Of a DNA stretch of 64,000 nucleotides, positions 1-9,771 are shown piece by piece; the stretch's first letter is position 1; every line of letters begins with the position of its first letter. Source of the stretch: an uncultured Clostridia bacterium (GTDB taxonomy: Bacteria; Bacillota; Clostridia; Oscillospirales; Ruminococcaceae). The stretch spans positions 97,031-161,030 of the forward strand of contig CANRNN010000005.1 in assembly GCA_947632025.1 (NCBI GenBank). The letters run 5' to 3'. The notes beneath the pieces are model-generated. The model was not told the DNA's origin. It did no database searches and saw only the letters and a list, made by a program, of their open reading frames with translations. The translations under genes and the position numbers were made by a program.

Positions 1-699
1 GCCGAGCTTCACAAGTTTGACAAAGACCCGAACGTCTATGAGGGGTGTATGCCTGTGGAGATCCTCGCAAAGCGCGGGATAGAAAGCGCGCGTTACGGTT
101 GTATGAAGCCCGTTGGACTTTGCGACCCGCGCACGGGAAAGCGCCCTTATGCGGCAGTGCAGCTGCGCGCCGAAAACAAGGACGCGACAATGTACAACCT
201 CGTCGGATTCCAGACGCATCTGAAATTCGGGGAACAAAAGCGCGTTTTCTCGATGATTCCGGGGCTTGAAAACGCCGAGTTCGTGAGATACGGCGTGATG
301 CACCGAAACACATATATCTGTTCGAGAACGCTGCTGGATAAGAATTTTATGCTCAAAGGCTCGGACAACGTGTTCTTCGGCGGTCAGATAACGGGCGTGG
401 AAGGCTACGTCGAGAGCGCGGCTTCGGGAATAGCGGCGGGACGTGCGCTTGCGGATATCCTGTCGGGCAGGGAGCCGATAAGATACCCGAACACCACGAT
501 GCTCGGCGCACTTGTCGATTACGTCTGCGATTGGACGGACGACGAGGATTGGTATGTGGATTTCGAGCCTATGGGCGCGAATATGGGTCTTCTTCCGCCG
601 CTTGACGCGGATCTGAATGTGAAGCTCGGTAAACAGGAAAAATATCAGGCTCTTGCCGAACGTTCGCTCGCGGACCTTGGCGCGTGCCTTGAAAGTTGA
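1..699 (+). CDS. trmFO: TrmFO, folate-dependent tRNA (uracil-54-C5)-methyltransferase, C-terminal part
   Basis: The reading frame is open from the first base, so the gene starts outside the window and only about 232 C-terminal residues are seen. TrmFO uses FAD and methylenetetrahydrofolate to make ribothymidine at position 54 of tRNA. Family blocks are clear: a KPVGL...TGKRPYA segment, NLVGFQTHLKFGEQKR, IPGLENAEFVRYGVMHRNT, and the late FGGQITGVEGYVESAASG that closes the FAD-binding fold. The C-terminus ends with a short charged tail. It is followed 24 bases later by plsX. The missing N-terminal half should carry the GxGxxG FAD-binding motif. The family call is firm; only the start is unknown. 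Confidence 0.95.
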   Translation, partial: AELHKFDKDPNVYEGCMPVEILAKRGIESARYGCMKPVGLCDPRTGKRPYAAVQLRAENKDATMYNLVGFQTHLKFGEQKRVFSMIPGLENAEFVRYGVMHRNTYICSRTLLDKNFMLKGSDNVFFGGQITGVEGYVESAASGIAAGRALADILSGREPIRYPNTTMLGALVDYVCDWTDDEDWYVDFEPMGANMGLLPPLDADLNVKLGKQEKYQALAERSLADLGACLES

Positions 700-723
700 C
701 ATAACGAACATAACGGAGAATTT

Positions 724-1743
724 ATGAAGATTGTAATTGACGGATTCGGCGGGGACAACGCTCCCGACGAAGTCCTTTTGGGTTCGGCTCTGGCGGTGGA
801 GAAACTGGGAATAGAAGTACTGGTGACGGGAGATACCGACGTTTTAAGATCCCGTATGAAGGCTTTGAATGTTCCCGAAAACGGAATAACGCTGATACCC
901 GCCGAGGGCGTTATCACAACGGAGGATAATCCGCTTTCGGTCGCGAAGCAGAAAAGCGGCACTTCTATGGGAGTGGCGTTCCGCACGCTCGCCGACGGGA
1001 ACGCCGACGCTGTTATCTCCGCGGGAAGCACGGCGGCTATCGTCGTCGGCGGGACTACGGTAGAAAAGCGGATAAAGGGCGTGAAAAAAGCCGCGCTCGT
1101 GCCGCTTATGCCGTGCAAGGGCGGAAAGCGCTACTGCGTGCTTGACGGGGGCGCGAATCTGTACTGCACCGCCGAAATGTTAAGGCAGTTCGCTATCATG
1201 GGAAGCTGCTTTATGGAAACGACAATGGGGATAAAAGAGCCCAAAGTGGGACTGCTGAATATCGGCACAGAGGACGAAAAGGGACGGGAGCTTGAACACG
1301 AGGCAAAGGCTCTGCTCGAAAAAACACCGATAAATTTCGTGGGGTATGTCGAGGCGCGGGAAGTGCCGCTTGGAGCGGTCGACGTGCTTATAACCGACGG
1401 ATTTACGGGGAACGTGTTCCTGAAAGCCTGCGAGGGAATGGGTTCGCTTATGAAAGACGCGCTGAAATCAATGTTCTTCGCGAATCTCAAAACGAAGATC
1501 GGAGCGCTGTGCGTCAAAAAGCAGCTCGGCGAATTCTCGGCGCAGATGGATTATAAAACAATAGGCGGTTCGCCGCTGCTGGGCACGGCAAAGCCCGTGT
1601 TCAAGGCTCACGGGGCAAGCGACGCAAAGGCGTTTTTCGGAGCGTTCAGACAGGCGAAGTCGTTCGTCGAGAACAACGCGATAGAAATGATGACCAAGGC
1701 TATATCCGCCCTGAGTACCGAGGAGGGGACAGATAATGCCTGA
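724..1743 (+). CDS. plsX: PlsX, phosphate acyltransferase (acyl-ACP:phosphate transacylase)
   Basis: PlsX converts acyl-ACP to acyl-phosphate, the first step of phosphatidic acid synthesis in most Gram-positive bacteria. It is a soluble enzyme that associates with the membrane. The 339 residues match the usual length. The N-terminus MKIVIDGFGGDNAP carries the family GGDNAP motif, and SAGSTAAIVVGG and DGFTGNVFLKACEG are further conserved blocks. An ATG with upstream AACGGAGAA fixes the start. The gene overlaps rnc by 8 bases, so the two are translationally coupled. No fapR or acpP is seen beside it, although plsX-fabD-acpP is a common order elsewhere. Confidence 0.95.
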   Translation: MKIVIDGFGGDNAPDEVLLGSALAVEKLGIEVLVTGDTDVLRSRMKALNVPENGITLIPAEGVITTEDNPLSVAKQKSGTSMGVAFRTLADGNADAVISAGSTAAIVVGGTTVEKRIKGVKKAALVPLMPCKGGKRYCVLDGGANLYCTAEMLRQFAIMGSCFMETTMGIKEPKVGLLNIGTEDEKGRELEHEAKALLEKTPINFVGYVEAREVPLGAVDVLITDGFTGNVFLKACEGMGSLMKDALKSMFFANLKTKIGALCVKKQLGEFSAQMDYKTIGGSPLLGTAKPVFKAHGASDAKAFFGAFRQAKSFVENNAIEMMTKAISALSTEEGTDNA

Positions 1744-2425
1744 GCTTTCCTCACTTGAAGAAAAAATCGGCTACAGCTTCAGGAATAAAGAATTGCTTAA
1801 GCGCGCTTTGACACATTCGAGCTATTCGGGCGGGAAAAACAACGGCAGCAACGAGCGGCTGGAATTTCTGGGCGACAGCGTGCTGCAGATGACCGTGTCG
1901 ATGTACCTTTTCACGAATATGAAAACCGTGCCTGAGGGCGGACTTACAAAGCTGCGCGCGTCGATCGTGTGCGAAAACTCACTGTACGGATTCGCGAAGA
2001 AAATAGGTCTGGGAGAGTATCTGTACCTCGGCAAGGGCGAGGAAGTCACAGGCGGGCGCGACAGGCGCTCGATACTCGCGGACGCGTTTGAAGCCCTGCT
2101 CGCGGCGGTCTATCTGGACGGCGGCAGCGACGAGGCGGCAAAGATAATACTGTCTTTCGTTCCGAGCGTCGAGGCGCTGAAGTCCGGAAAGGTGAGCCTT
2201 GGCGATTACAAGACGATACTTCAGGAAATCATCCAGCAGAATCCCGAAGAAAAAATAAGCTACGACGTACACGAAAACGGCGACAATCACCATACGAAGT
2301 CGTTTTCGGCGGACGTGCTGCTGAACGGTCAGATAATCGGAAGCGGCACGGGTCTGTCAAAAAAAGAAGCCGAGCAGGCAGCCGCGAAAGAGGCTGTAAA
2401 ACTGATGGGCTATGAAACGAACTAA
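1736..2425 (+). CDS. rnc: Ribonuclease III
   Basis: RNase III cleaves double-stranded RNA, including the rRNA precursor stems. The 229 residues hold the nuclease domain with the signature ERLEFLGDSVL (residues 40-50). The second acidic cluster is DAFEALLAAVYLDGG (near residue 116). A C-terminal dsRNA-binding domain spans roughly residues 157-226 and ends with the typical GxGxSKKEAEQAAAKEAVK helix. The gene begins inside the end of plsX and its own end overlaps the following radical SAM gene by 14 bases. The plsX-rnc-(radical SAM)-smc-ftsY order is normal for Clostridia. Confidence 0.96.
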   Translation: MPELSSLEEKIGYSFRNKELLKRALTHSSYSGGKNNGSNERLEFLGDSVLQMTVSMYLFTNMKTVPEGGLTKLRASIVCENSLYGFAKKIGLGEYLYLGKGEEVTGGRDRRSILADAFEALLAAVYLDGGSDEAAKIILSFVPSVEALKSGKVSLGDYKTILQEIIQQNPEEKISYDVHENGDNHHTKSFSADVLLNGQIIGSGTGLSKKEAEQAAAKEAVKLMGYETN

Positions 2426-3419
2426 CGTTTCGATATTCATTCCGCACCTCGGCTGCCCGCACAGGTGCAGCTTCTGCGACCAGTACAGCATTTCGGGAAG
2501 CGTTAAAGCGCCGTCGGCGGACGAGGTGTCGGCGCTGCTTGAAGAGCAGGCTCCCGTTCTGGAACGTTCGGGAACCGAAGCGCAGATAGCGTTTTTCGGA
2601 GGGAGCTTTACCGCCGTTCCGAGGGAGTATATGATATCTCTTCTGGAGAGTGCAAAGCGCGCTGCAGAGCGGTTCGACGTGTATACGGGGATCCGCTGCT
2701 CGACGCGTCCGGACTGCATAGACGAGCAAGTGACGGAAATCCTCACAAAATACGGTATGACGGCTGTGGAGCTGGGCGCACAGTCCATGAGCGACGATGT
2801 GCTGTCCGCAAACGACCGCGGGCATACCGCCGGTGACGTTCGCCGTGCGTCGGAGCTGATAAAGGAAAGCGGCATGGAGCTGGGGCTTCAGATGATGACG
2901 GGACTGTACCGCGATACCCCCGAAAACTGCCTTTACACCGCCGACGAATTTATAAAGCTAAGACCGAAAACAGTCAGGATATATCCGACGGTCATTCTGA
3001 AAAACACAAAACTCGGCAGACTTTTCGAGAGCGGCGAGTATAAGTCGTTTTCGTTTGAGGAAACGGTCGGACTGTGCGCGGAACTGCTGAAAAAATTCGG
3101 GGAAAATGATATTTCGGTCATACGTATGGGACTTCACGCAAGCGCGGAAGTAGAGCGCGATATGGTGGGCGGAGTATATCACCCCGCGCTTAGGGAAATA
3201 GTCGAAAGCAGACTGTTCTTAAAAGAGCTTCTGAAAAGACTGGAGCCGCTGGGAGCGGGAAGCTACGACGTGTTCACGGATAAAAGAAATCTCAGCCGCG
3301 CCGTCGGGCAGAAGCGCGAGAACCTCACGCGGCTCGAAGCGGCAGGCTATAACATACGATTCAGAGGACGCGGCGGAGCGTATATCGAAATAGCGCCGCG
3401 CCTTTCCAAAGGAAGATAA
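2412..3419 (+). CDS. Radical SAM protein of the Elp3-like family
   Basis: This 335-residue protein has the radical SAM cluster motif CPHRCSFC (C15, C19, C22) at the N-terminus, followed by a glycine-rich FFGGSFTA strand that typically binds SAM. The middle region, with ELGAQSMSDDVL and GLQMMTGL, resembles the catalytic domain of Elp3 and coproporphyrinogen-dehydrogenase-like proteins. The protein lacks an acetyltransferase domain, so it is not a full Elp3. A gene of this kind regularly sits between rnc and smc in Clostridia; its substrate is unknown to me. It overlaps rnc by 14 bases and ends one base before smc. Confidence 0.85.
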   Translation: MKRTNVSIFIPHLGCPHRCSFCDQYSISGSVKAPSADEVSALLEEQAPVLERSGTEAQIAFFGGSFTAVPREYMISLLESAKRAAERFDVYTGIRCSTRPDCIDEQVTEILTKYGMTAVELGAQSMSDDVLSANDRGHTAGDVRRASELIKESGMELGLQMMTGLYRDTPENCLYTADEFIKLRPKTVRIYPTVILKNTKLGRLFESGEYKSFSFEETVGLCAELLKKFGENDISVIRMGLHASAEVERDMVGGVYHPALREIVESRLFLKELLKRLEPLGAGSYDVFTDKRNLSRAVGQKRENLTRLEAAGYNIRFRGRGGAYIEIAPRLSKGR

Positions 3420-3420
3420 A

Positions 3421-6400
3421 ATGTTTTTTAAGACACTGGAAATACAGGGGTTCAAGTCGTTTGCGGACAAGACTGTGCTGGAATTCGATACGAGAACAAC
3501 AGCCGTAATAGGTCCGAACGGCAACGGAAAAAGCAATATCTCCGACGCGCTTCGGTGGGTCATGGGCGAAACGGGCGCTAAATCCCTGCGCGGGGACAAT
3601 ATGGAGGAGCTTATATTTCACGGCACGCAGGAGCGCCGTCCCATGGGCTTTGCGAGGGTCGTGCTTACGATAGACAATACCGACAGAAAGCTCGGCGTGG
3701 ACGCGGACGAGGTCGTCATCTCCCGCAGGATAAACTGTTCCGGCGAGAGCGAATACCTTATCAACAACGAAAAAAAGCGCCTGCGTGATATTCAGGAACT
3801 TCTTATGGGAACGGGACTTGGTCGCGACGGTTATTCGATAATCGGACAGGGCAGAGTTTCGGAGATAATAAGCGCACGCGATACTCAGCGGCGCGAGATA
3901 TTCGAGGAAGCCGCGGGAGTTTCCCGTTCGCTCCACAAAAAAGCCGACGCCGAAAAAGACCTTGAAAAGGCACAGGGCGACATCGACCGTATGAGGGATA
4001 TAATCCGCCTTGACGAGGAGCGTTTGCCGTCGCTTAAAAAGCAGTGCGAGAAGGCTCTCGCCGCAAAGGAGCTGTTGGACCAGAAGGAAGCGCTTGAAAT
4101 TTCGGTGTCCGTCGCAAGACTCCGCGAAAAACGCGCGGAGCAGCAGGAGGTTTCCGACAAGCTGCTGCTGAATAAAGGTCTGTGCGAAAACTACGAGCGC
4201 GATATCGACAAGGCAAACGAAGAAACAGAAAAGATATTTTCGGATAAGCTCTCGCTTCAGGGCGAGCTTGAGGAGATACGCAGGGAAATAGAAAACGCGA
4301 ACCTTGAACGCTCCGAAAAGGAAACCGAAAAGGCAGTCGCCGAAAATAATATCGAAAACAATAAAAAGCGCCGCGAGGAGCTTAAAGCCGAGCTTGAAAG
4401 AGCCGTCCGCGAAAGCGCCGGTTTCGATTCAAGAATAGCGGATATAAAGGCAAGAATAGAAAAGGAACAGGCTGCCGCGGACGAAAACGACCGCGAGGCA
4501 GAAAAAAATCAGGCTCTGCTCGACGATATCTCCCGCAGGGACGATAAAGAGGGCGCGGAGTATTCCGAGCTTGAAAGGCAGCTTGCGGGAGTTCTGGCGG
4601 AACGCGCCCGCCGCGACGGAATAAGAAGCGGCTCCGTTACCGCAAGAGATAAGACCGACGAGCAGAAGCGGAATTTTATAGCGATAAATTCCGAGAGCGA
4701 AAAGCTTATCGAAGGCTATAAGACCGACCTCGAAAATATGCGGGCAACTCTGGAGGAAAACAAGGAAAAACGCATCTCCCTCAGCAACAGATCCGCAGGA
4801 ATGGAACGGCTCGCGGAAAGCCGCCGCCGCCGCCGCGACGACCTTCGCGCGGAGCTTGAAAAGGCAAATTCCGAGATAGTCGGAAAGGAACAGAAATTAA
4901 AGGCACTCAGCGATATCGAAAAGAATCACGCGGGATATTTCCGCCCCGTCAAGGAAGTCCTCACGGCAGGCGAGCAGGGCAGGATAACGGGTATCCACGG
5001 CGTGGTCGCGGACGTAGTTACCGTTCCGAAAGAGTATGTCACGGCAATTGAAACCGCCCTCGGCTCGGCTATGCAGAATATCATCGTCGACAACGAATCG
5101 ACCGCCGAGAGATGTATTCGTTTTCTTAAGGACACCAACGCGGGACGCGCCACGTTCTATCCGATAACGGCAATGAAAAAGCGCACCCTCAACGAACCTC
5201 GGCTTTCGGACGAAACGGGCTTCGAGGGGCTTGCGGTGGATCTTGTAGAGTGCGACGGGCTTTATTCCGAGATAATCGGCTATCTCCTCGGAATGACGGC
5301 AATAGTCGACGATATCGGAACGGCTTCCGTTATCGGAAAAAAATACGGCTATAAGTTCAGGATAGTGACGCTTGACGGTCAGGTCGTAAACGCGGGCGGT
5401 TCATTTACCGGAGGCGCAAGACAGAACAAGGACGGCGGCATCATCTCCCAGAAGCAGGCTATCGAGGCTCTGCGGGCAGAGGTGGCGGAGCTTCGCTCGA
5501 AAGCAGGAAGCGTTTCGGAGGAGTTCGAGCGCGCCAGAAGCGAAGCCGCCAAGTACGACCACGAGCTTGAGGGCGTAAGCGAGGAGCTTTCGCAGCTCGA
5601 TAAAAGCGAGATATCTGTTTGCGCCGAGATAAAGCGTCTGGAGGACCTTATCGCACAGTCGGGCTCGCAGGAGCAGACGCGCCTTGCCGCACTTAAAAGA
5701 TTCGACGACGACATCGCGGAGCAAAACCGCATTATTTCCGAATCCGACGAGATATTAAAGCAGCTCTCGGAGAAAATAAATTCCCTTGAAGAGGAGCTTA
5801 AGTCCCGCGAGGGAAGCCGCGCCGAGGTAAAGGACCGTATAGAGGAATTTTCCGATAATATAAGGAAATTCACCGAGGCGAAAAATACGGCGCTCGCAAA
5901 TATCAAGGTCTGCGAAAAAGAGATAGAGGGCGTCGAAAACAGCAGGAAACTGCTGCTGGATCAGAGCGGCGAGTACAAGGAAAAACAGGAAAAACTGGAC
6001 GAGGACGACCGCCAGAACCGTGAAACCATCGAAAGGCTGAGTAAGGAAATAGCTCAGTTCGAGGGAAAGAACGATTCCCGACGCGGCGAGATAGAACAGC
6101 TTAAATCAAAAATAGACAAGGCGGACAGCCGGATAACCGAAATACGCAACAGAATAGACGAGTTCAACCGCGAAAAACAGTCGTATTCGGCAGAGTACGC
6201 GCGCCTTGACGAGCGTATAGGAAACATTCAGAATGAGTACGATAAGATAGTCGCCCTGCTGTTTGATACCTATAACCTCACGCCTACTCAGGCGGAAGAG
6301 AAAACTGCCGTTCCCGACGACCTTAAAGCCGCCGAGATAGAGCTTGCGGATCTCAACAAAAAAATAACCGCCCTCGGAAATGTAAACTTCGCTTCGATAG

Positions 6401-6993
6401 AGGAATACAGCGAGGTTTCGGAAAGATATGATTTCAACTCCGGACAGCTGAGAGATATAGAGGATTCCAAAAAGAAACTGGAGAATATTATCGAAAAGCT
6501 TACGGAGGAGATAAGGACACAGTTTCTGGACAGCTTCAACGATATTAACCGCCACTTCAAGGACGTTTTCGTTCAGATATTCGGAGAGGGCGCACACGCC
6601 GAGCTGGAGCTTACAGATCCGGAGGACGTGCTGAATTCGGGAATAGAGATAAAAGCCGCGCCCCCCGGCAAGGTCATAAAGAACCTCATCTCCCTTTCGG
6701 GAGGCGAGCAGGCAATGGTAGCCATAACCATATATTTCGCGATACTTATGCACCGTCCTACGCCGTTTTGTATGCTGGACGAGGTGGACGCTCCGCTGGA
6801 CGCCGTAAACGTCGAGAAGTATATAAGCTATGTAAATCATTTCTCGAAGAATACGCAGCTTATGCTTATTTCGCACAGGCGCGGCACTATCGAGGGGTGT
6901 TCCGTGCTTTACGGGGTGTTTATGCAGGAAAAGGGCGTATCGCGCCTGATACGGCAGGAGCTTACCGACGACCTTGAGGGAGTTTCAAACTAA
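3421..6993 (+). CDS. smc: SMC, chromosome condensation and segregation ATPase
   Basis: SMC is the ATPase core of the SMC-ScpA-ScpB condensin that organises and segregates the chromosome. The protein has 1190 residues, the usual length. The N-terminal head carries Walker A GPNGNGKSN (near residues 32-40; most homologues have GPNGSGKSN). Two long coiled coils flank a hinge at about residues 500-660. The C-terminal head has the signature LSGGEQ (about 1093) and Walker B MLDEVDAPLD (about 1117). The coiled-coil stretches are rich in Glu, Lys and Arg as expected. It starts one base after the radical SAM gene. ScpA and ScpB are not in the window. Confidence 0.97.
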   Translation: MFFKTLEIQGFKSFADKTVLEFDTRTTAVIGPNGNGKSNISDALRWVMGETGAKSLRGDNMEELIFHGTQERRPMGFARVVLTIDNTDRKLGVDADEVVISRRINCSGESEYLINNEKKRLRDIQELLMGTGLGRDGYSIIGQGRVSEIISARDTQRREIFEEAAGVSRSLHKKADAEKDLEKAQGDIDRMRDIIRLDEERLPSLKKQCEKALAAKELLDQKEALEISVSVARLREKRAEQQEVSDKLLLNKGLCENYERDIDKANEETEKIFSDKLSLQGELEEIRREIENANLERSEKETEKAVAENNIENNKKRREELKAELERAVRESAGFDSRIADIKARIEKEQAAADENDREAEKNQALLDDISRRDDKEGAEYSELERQLAGVLAERARRDGIRSGSVTARDKTDEQKRNFIAINSESEKLIEGYKTDLENMRATLEENKEKRISLSNRSAGMERLAESRRRRRDDLRAELEKANSEIVGKEQKLKALSDIEKNHAGYFRPVKEVLTAGEQGRITGIHGVVADVVTVPKEYVTAIETALGSAMQNIIVDNESTAERCIRFLKDTNAGRATFYPITAMKKRTLNEPRLSDETGFEGLAVDLVECDGLYSEIIGYLLGMTAIVDDIGTASVIGKKYGYKFRIVTLDGQVVNAGGSFTGGARQNKDGGIISQKQAIEALRAEVAELRSKAGSVSEEFERARSEAAKYDHELEGVSEELSQLDKSEISVCAEIKRLEDLIAQSGSQEQTRLAALKRFDDDIAEQNRIISESDEILKQLSEKINSLEEELKSREGSRAEVKDRIEEFSDNIRKFTEAKNTALANIKVCEKEIEGVENSRKLLLDQSGEYKEKQEKLDEDDRQNRETIERLSKEIAQFEGKNDSRRGEIEQLKSKIDKADSRITEIRNRIDEFNREKQSYSAEYARLDERIGNIQNEYDKIVALLFDTYNLTPTQAEEKTAVPDDLKAAEIELADLNKKITALGNVNFASIEEYSEVSERYDFNSGQLRDIEDSKKKLENIIEKLTEEIRTQFLDSFNDINRHFKDVFVQIFGEGAHAELELTDPEDVLNSGIEIKAAPPGKVIKNLISLSGGEQAMVAITIYFAILMHRPTPFCMLDEVDAPLDAVNVEKYISYVNHFSKNTQLMLISHRRGTIEGCSVLYGVFMQEKGVSRLIRQELTDDLEGVSN

Positions 6994-7093
6994 GAGAAAC
7001 TCTTTCGGGCAGAGAGCTTCAAGCCAATGATTTCAAACCATTGATTTTAAGCAATTAAGCGCAGCACGGAAATTTAGTTTTTATGGAGTAATT

Positions 7094-8167
7094 ATGGGAT
7101 TATTTGACAGGAAAAAGAAAAATCAGCAGACCGTACAGCAGGAGGAAAAGACAGGCGATACCCGTCCGTCGCTCCTCGAAAGACTGAGCGGCGGAGAGCC
7201 TATCTTCACCGACCACGAGAGCGATATTCAGTTTCAGGAAGAGTACGAGGCAAAACTCAAAGAGGAGAGCTTCTACAAGCTGCGCGAGGGTCTGAAAAAG
7301 ACAAAGGACGGCTTTGTAAGCAAGGTCGAGCAGCTGATAAACTCGTTTACGAAGATAGACGAGGACTTTTTCGACGAGCTGGAGGAAATGCTCATACTCT
7401 CGGATATAGGCGCGCAGACAAGCTCGGATATATGCGAAAAGCTCCGCGCCGAGGTAAAGAAAACAGGCACGACCGAACCCGCCGAGGTAAAGGGACTGCT
7501 GAAAAATATCATCTCGGAGATCCTTACCGGAGAAAACGAGCTTAAACTCGAAACAACGCCGTCGGTCATTATGGTGATAGGCGTGAACGGCGCGGGAAAG
7601 ACCACGACGATAGGAAAACTCGCGGCGGGTCTTAAAAATTCGGGGAGGAAAGTAATAGTCGCGGCAGCGGATACGTTCCGCGCGGCAGCGATAGACCAGC
7701 TTAACGTCTGGACGGACCGCGCGGGCGTGGATATCGTAAAACATACCGAGGGCAGCGACCCCGCGGCGGTTATATTCGACGCCTGCTCGGCGGCAAAGGC
7801 ACGCGGCGCGGACGTTATTTTAGCGGATACGGCAGGACGGCTCCACAACAAGAAAAATCTTATGGAGGAGCTTAAAAAAATCGCCCGCGTCATCTCGCGG
7901 GAGCTTCCGGACGCTTCGGTCGAAACTTTGCTCGTGCTTGACGCGACTACCGGACAAAACGCCGTCAGTCAGGCGCGGCTGTTCAGCGAAAGCGCCGATA
8001 TAACGGGAATAGTCCTCACAAAACTCGACGGCACGGCAAAGGGCGGCATAATAATCCCGATAAAGAACGAGCTGGGTATCCCCGTAAAGCTCGTAGGCGT
8101 CGGCGAGAAGATAGACGACCTTCAGCCGTTCGTTCCGGAGGATTATGTGAACGCTCTGTTTGACTGA
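7094..8167 (+). CDS. ftsY: FtsY, signal recognition particle receptor GTPase
   Basis: FtsY docks the signal recognition particle with its ribosome at the membrane. The 357 residues comprise a short, highly charged A region (1-60), the helical N domain, and the SRP GTPase G domain. The G domain has the P-loop GVNGAGKT (163-170), the DTAGRLHNK G3 block and the TKLDGTAKGG G4 block. Its start ATG has an upstream GGAG. About 100 bases separate it from smc; I see no convincing promoter or terminator there, only a near-direct repeat CAATGATTT/CATTGATTT. The smc-ftsY pairing is conserved in Firmicutes. Confidence 0.97.
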   Translation: MGLFDRKKKNQQTVQQEEKTGDTRPSLLERLSGGEPIFTDHESDIQFQEEYEAKLKEESFYKLREGLKKTKDGFVSKVEQLINSFTKIDEDFFDELEEMLILSDIGAQTSSDICEKLRAEVKKTGTTEPAEVKGLLKNIISEILTGENELKLETTPSVIMVIGVNGAGKTTTIGKLAAGLKNSGRKVIVAAADTFRAAAIDQLNVWTDRAGVDIVKHTEGSDPAAVIFDACSAAKARGADVILADTAGRLHNKKNLMEELKKIARVISRELPDASVETLLVLDATTGQNAVSQARLFSESADITGIVLTKLDGTAKGGIIIPIKNELGIPVKLVGVGEKIDDLQPFVPEDYVNALFD

Positions 8168-8234
8168 ACGTCAGGCAGAATGCGATAAAGTAAGGTTTCA
8201 GGACATTAAAATTCAGTATCAGAAAGGAAAAATT

Positions 8235-8867
8235 ATGAACCGACAAAATTCGTCAGACTCCGCCGCTCCCGCCCGAAAACGGCTGGTGATAGCGACAAAC
8301 AACAACGGCAAGCTCCGCGAGTTCCGCGAAATGTTAAGCTCGTTCGGCTTCGAGGTCATATCTATGAAGGAAGCAGGCTTTACGGGCGAGATTATCGAGG
8401 ACGGCGACACGTTTGAGGAGAACGCACATATCAAGGCACGGACGGTCTTTGAAGCCGTGGGTATCCCGACTATGGCGGACGACAGCGGGCTTGAGATAGA
8501 CTTTCTGGACGGCGCTCCGGGAGTGTATTCCGCAAGGTACGCGGGCGAGGGCGCGACAGACAAGGAGCGCTGCCAAAAAGTGCTTGACGAAATGCACGGC
8601 GTCCCGCGGGAACTTCGCGAGGCAAGATTTGTCTGCACGATATATTTTATTTATGACGAGGACGACGAATATTCCGTGCGCGGCGAAGTGCGCGGCTTTA
8701 TCGGAAACGAACCTGTCGGCGAGAACGGTTTCGGCTACGACCCGATATTTATGATAGACGAGGACGAAAGTATGGCGACTATCTCCGAAGAGGAGAAAAA
8801 CAGGATCTCCCACCGCGCCTGCGCTTTCAGAAAACTGTCGGAAATTCTTAAGGAGAAATTTGCGTAA
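8235..8867 (+). CDS. rdgB: RdgB/HAM1 family XTP/dITP pyrophosphatase
   Basis: This house-cleaning enzyme hydrolyses non-canonical purine nucleoside triphosphates (dITP, XTP) to monophosphates. The nucleotide-binding N-terminus LVIATNNNGKLREF, the FEENAHIKA block, ADDSGLEIDFLDGAPGVYSARYAG and GFGYDPIF are all present. I start it at the ATG with AGAAAGGAAAAA upstream, giving 210 residues. That leaves a polar extension of about 15 residues before the usual beginning. The frame stays open upstream to an ATG at 8160 that overlaps the end of ftsY, but the extra 25 residues have no family similarity. It ends immediately before yhbY. Confidence 0.94.
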   Translation: MNRQNSSDSAAPARKRLVIATNNNGKLREFREMLSSFGFEVISMKEAGFTGEIIEDGDTFEENAHIKARTVFEAVGIPTMADDSGLEIDFLDGAPGVYSARYAGEGATDKERCQKVLDEMHGVPRELREARFVCTIYFIYDEDDEYSVRGEVRGFIGNEPVGENGFGYDPIFMIDEDESMATISEEEKNRISHRACAFRKLSEILKEKFA

Positions 8868-9164
8868 ATGCTTACAAGTAAACAAAGAGCCCGCCTGCGC
8901 TCAATGGCGCAGAGCTATAACCCGATCTTCTACATCGGAAAGCTCGGCATTACCGACGAGGTGGTGCATCAGCTGGACAACGCGATAAACGCACGCGAGC
9001 TTATCAAGATAGGAGTACAGGAAAACTGCGAGTATACTTCCCGTGAAGCAGCCGATATTATCGCCGGTCGTCTGGAAGCGGACACCGTCGCGGTCATCGG
9101 ACGGAAATTCGTCCTTTACCGCCGGAGCCGCGACCCCAAAAAGAGGGTGATAGAGCTTGAGTGA
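8868..9164 (+). CDS. yhbY: YhbY-type CRM-domain RNA-binding protein
   Basis: This small protein of 98 residues is almost entirely one CRM (YhbY) domain, a fold that associates with pre-50S ribosomal subunits. The opening LTSKQRARLRSMA, the FYIGKLGIT loop (the family has a G-K-x-G loop here), the helix with DNAINARELIKI, and the end block VIGRKFVLYRRS all match. It starts directly after the rdgB stop and overlaps nadD by 8 bases, so it lies inside a tightly packed operon with nadD, yqeK and rsfS. The yhbY-nadD-yqeK-rsfS order is typical of Firmicutes and links ribosome assembly with NAD synthesis. Confidence 0.93.
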   Translation: MLTSKQRARLRSMAQSYNPIFYIGKLGITDEVVHQLDNAINARELIKIGVQENCEYTSREAADIIAGRLEADTVAVIGRKFVLYRRSRDPKKRVIELE

Positions 9165-9771
9165 TATTCTGAAAATCGGGATATTCGGCGGAGCGTTCAA
9201 CCCCGTTCACAACGGACATATAAATCTCGCAAAAGAAGCAACAGCTCAGTTAAAACTGCGCCGGCTGCTGATAATACCGACTTACGAGTCGCCTCACAAG
9301 CAGACAAGGCTCGCGCCGTTCGAGAGCAGAGTTGAAATGTGCCGCGCGGCTTTTTCGGGAATTTCGGATAAGTGCGAAGTCGAAGTTTCCGATATCGAAC
9401 GGAAAATGGGCGGCGTAAGCTATACGATAAACACCGTCCGCGAGCTTGAAAAAATGTATCCCGATGCAAGATTATATCTGCTTATAGGCGGGGATATGCT
9501 GTATTCGTTCAGGGAGTGGTACAAGTACGAATCGCTGCTTAAAGAAACAAAAGTCACGGCAATAGCCCGCGGTGGCGACAGCTTTACGGATATGCGGGAG
9601 TTCGCAAACGAGATAGGCAGAGTGTCCGTGCTTGTCACGGATATCGTGAACGTAAGCTCCACCGAAGTCCGCGGTAAAATAAGCCGCGGCGAGGATATTT
9701 CGGAGCTTGTCCCCGAAAGCGTTTCAAAGTTCATTGTTGAAAATAATCTTTACAGAGGTGACGGCGAGTGA
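9157..9771 (+). CDS. nadD: NadD, nicotinate-mononucleotide adenylyltransferase
   Basis: NadD adenylates nicotinic acid mononucleotide to deamido-NAD in NAD synthesis. The 204 residues begin with the nucleotidylyltransferase motif GGAFNPVHNGH, whose HxGH histidines bind ATP. A later ISSTxVR-like segment appears as VSSTEVRGKISRGED. The start is a TTG, supported by AGAGGGTGA six bases upstream and by the position of the GIFGGAFNP strand; no ATG is available nearer. It overlaps yhbY by 8 bases and yqeK by 4. Confidence 0.95.
   Translation: MSDILKIGIFGGAFNPVHNGHINLAKEATAQLKLRRLLIIPTYESPHKQTRLAPFESRVEMCRAAFSGISDKCEVEVSDIERKMGGVSYTINTVRELEKMYPDARLYLLIGGDMLYSFREWYKYESLLKETKVTAIARGGDSFTDMREFANEIGRVSVLVTDIVNVSSTEVRGKISRGEDISELVPESVSKFIVENNLYRGDGE

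Noticed and set aside
6106..6876. A 256-codon minus-strand ORF inside smc
   Set aside because: It is the antisense of the conserved SMC coiled coil and head; no start signal.
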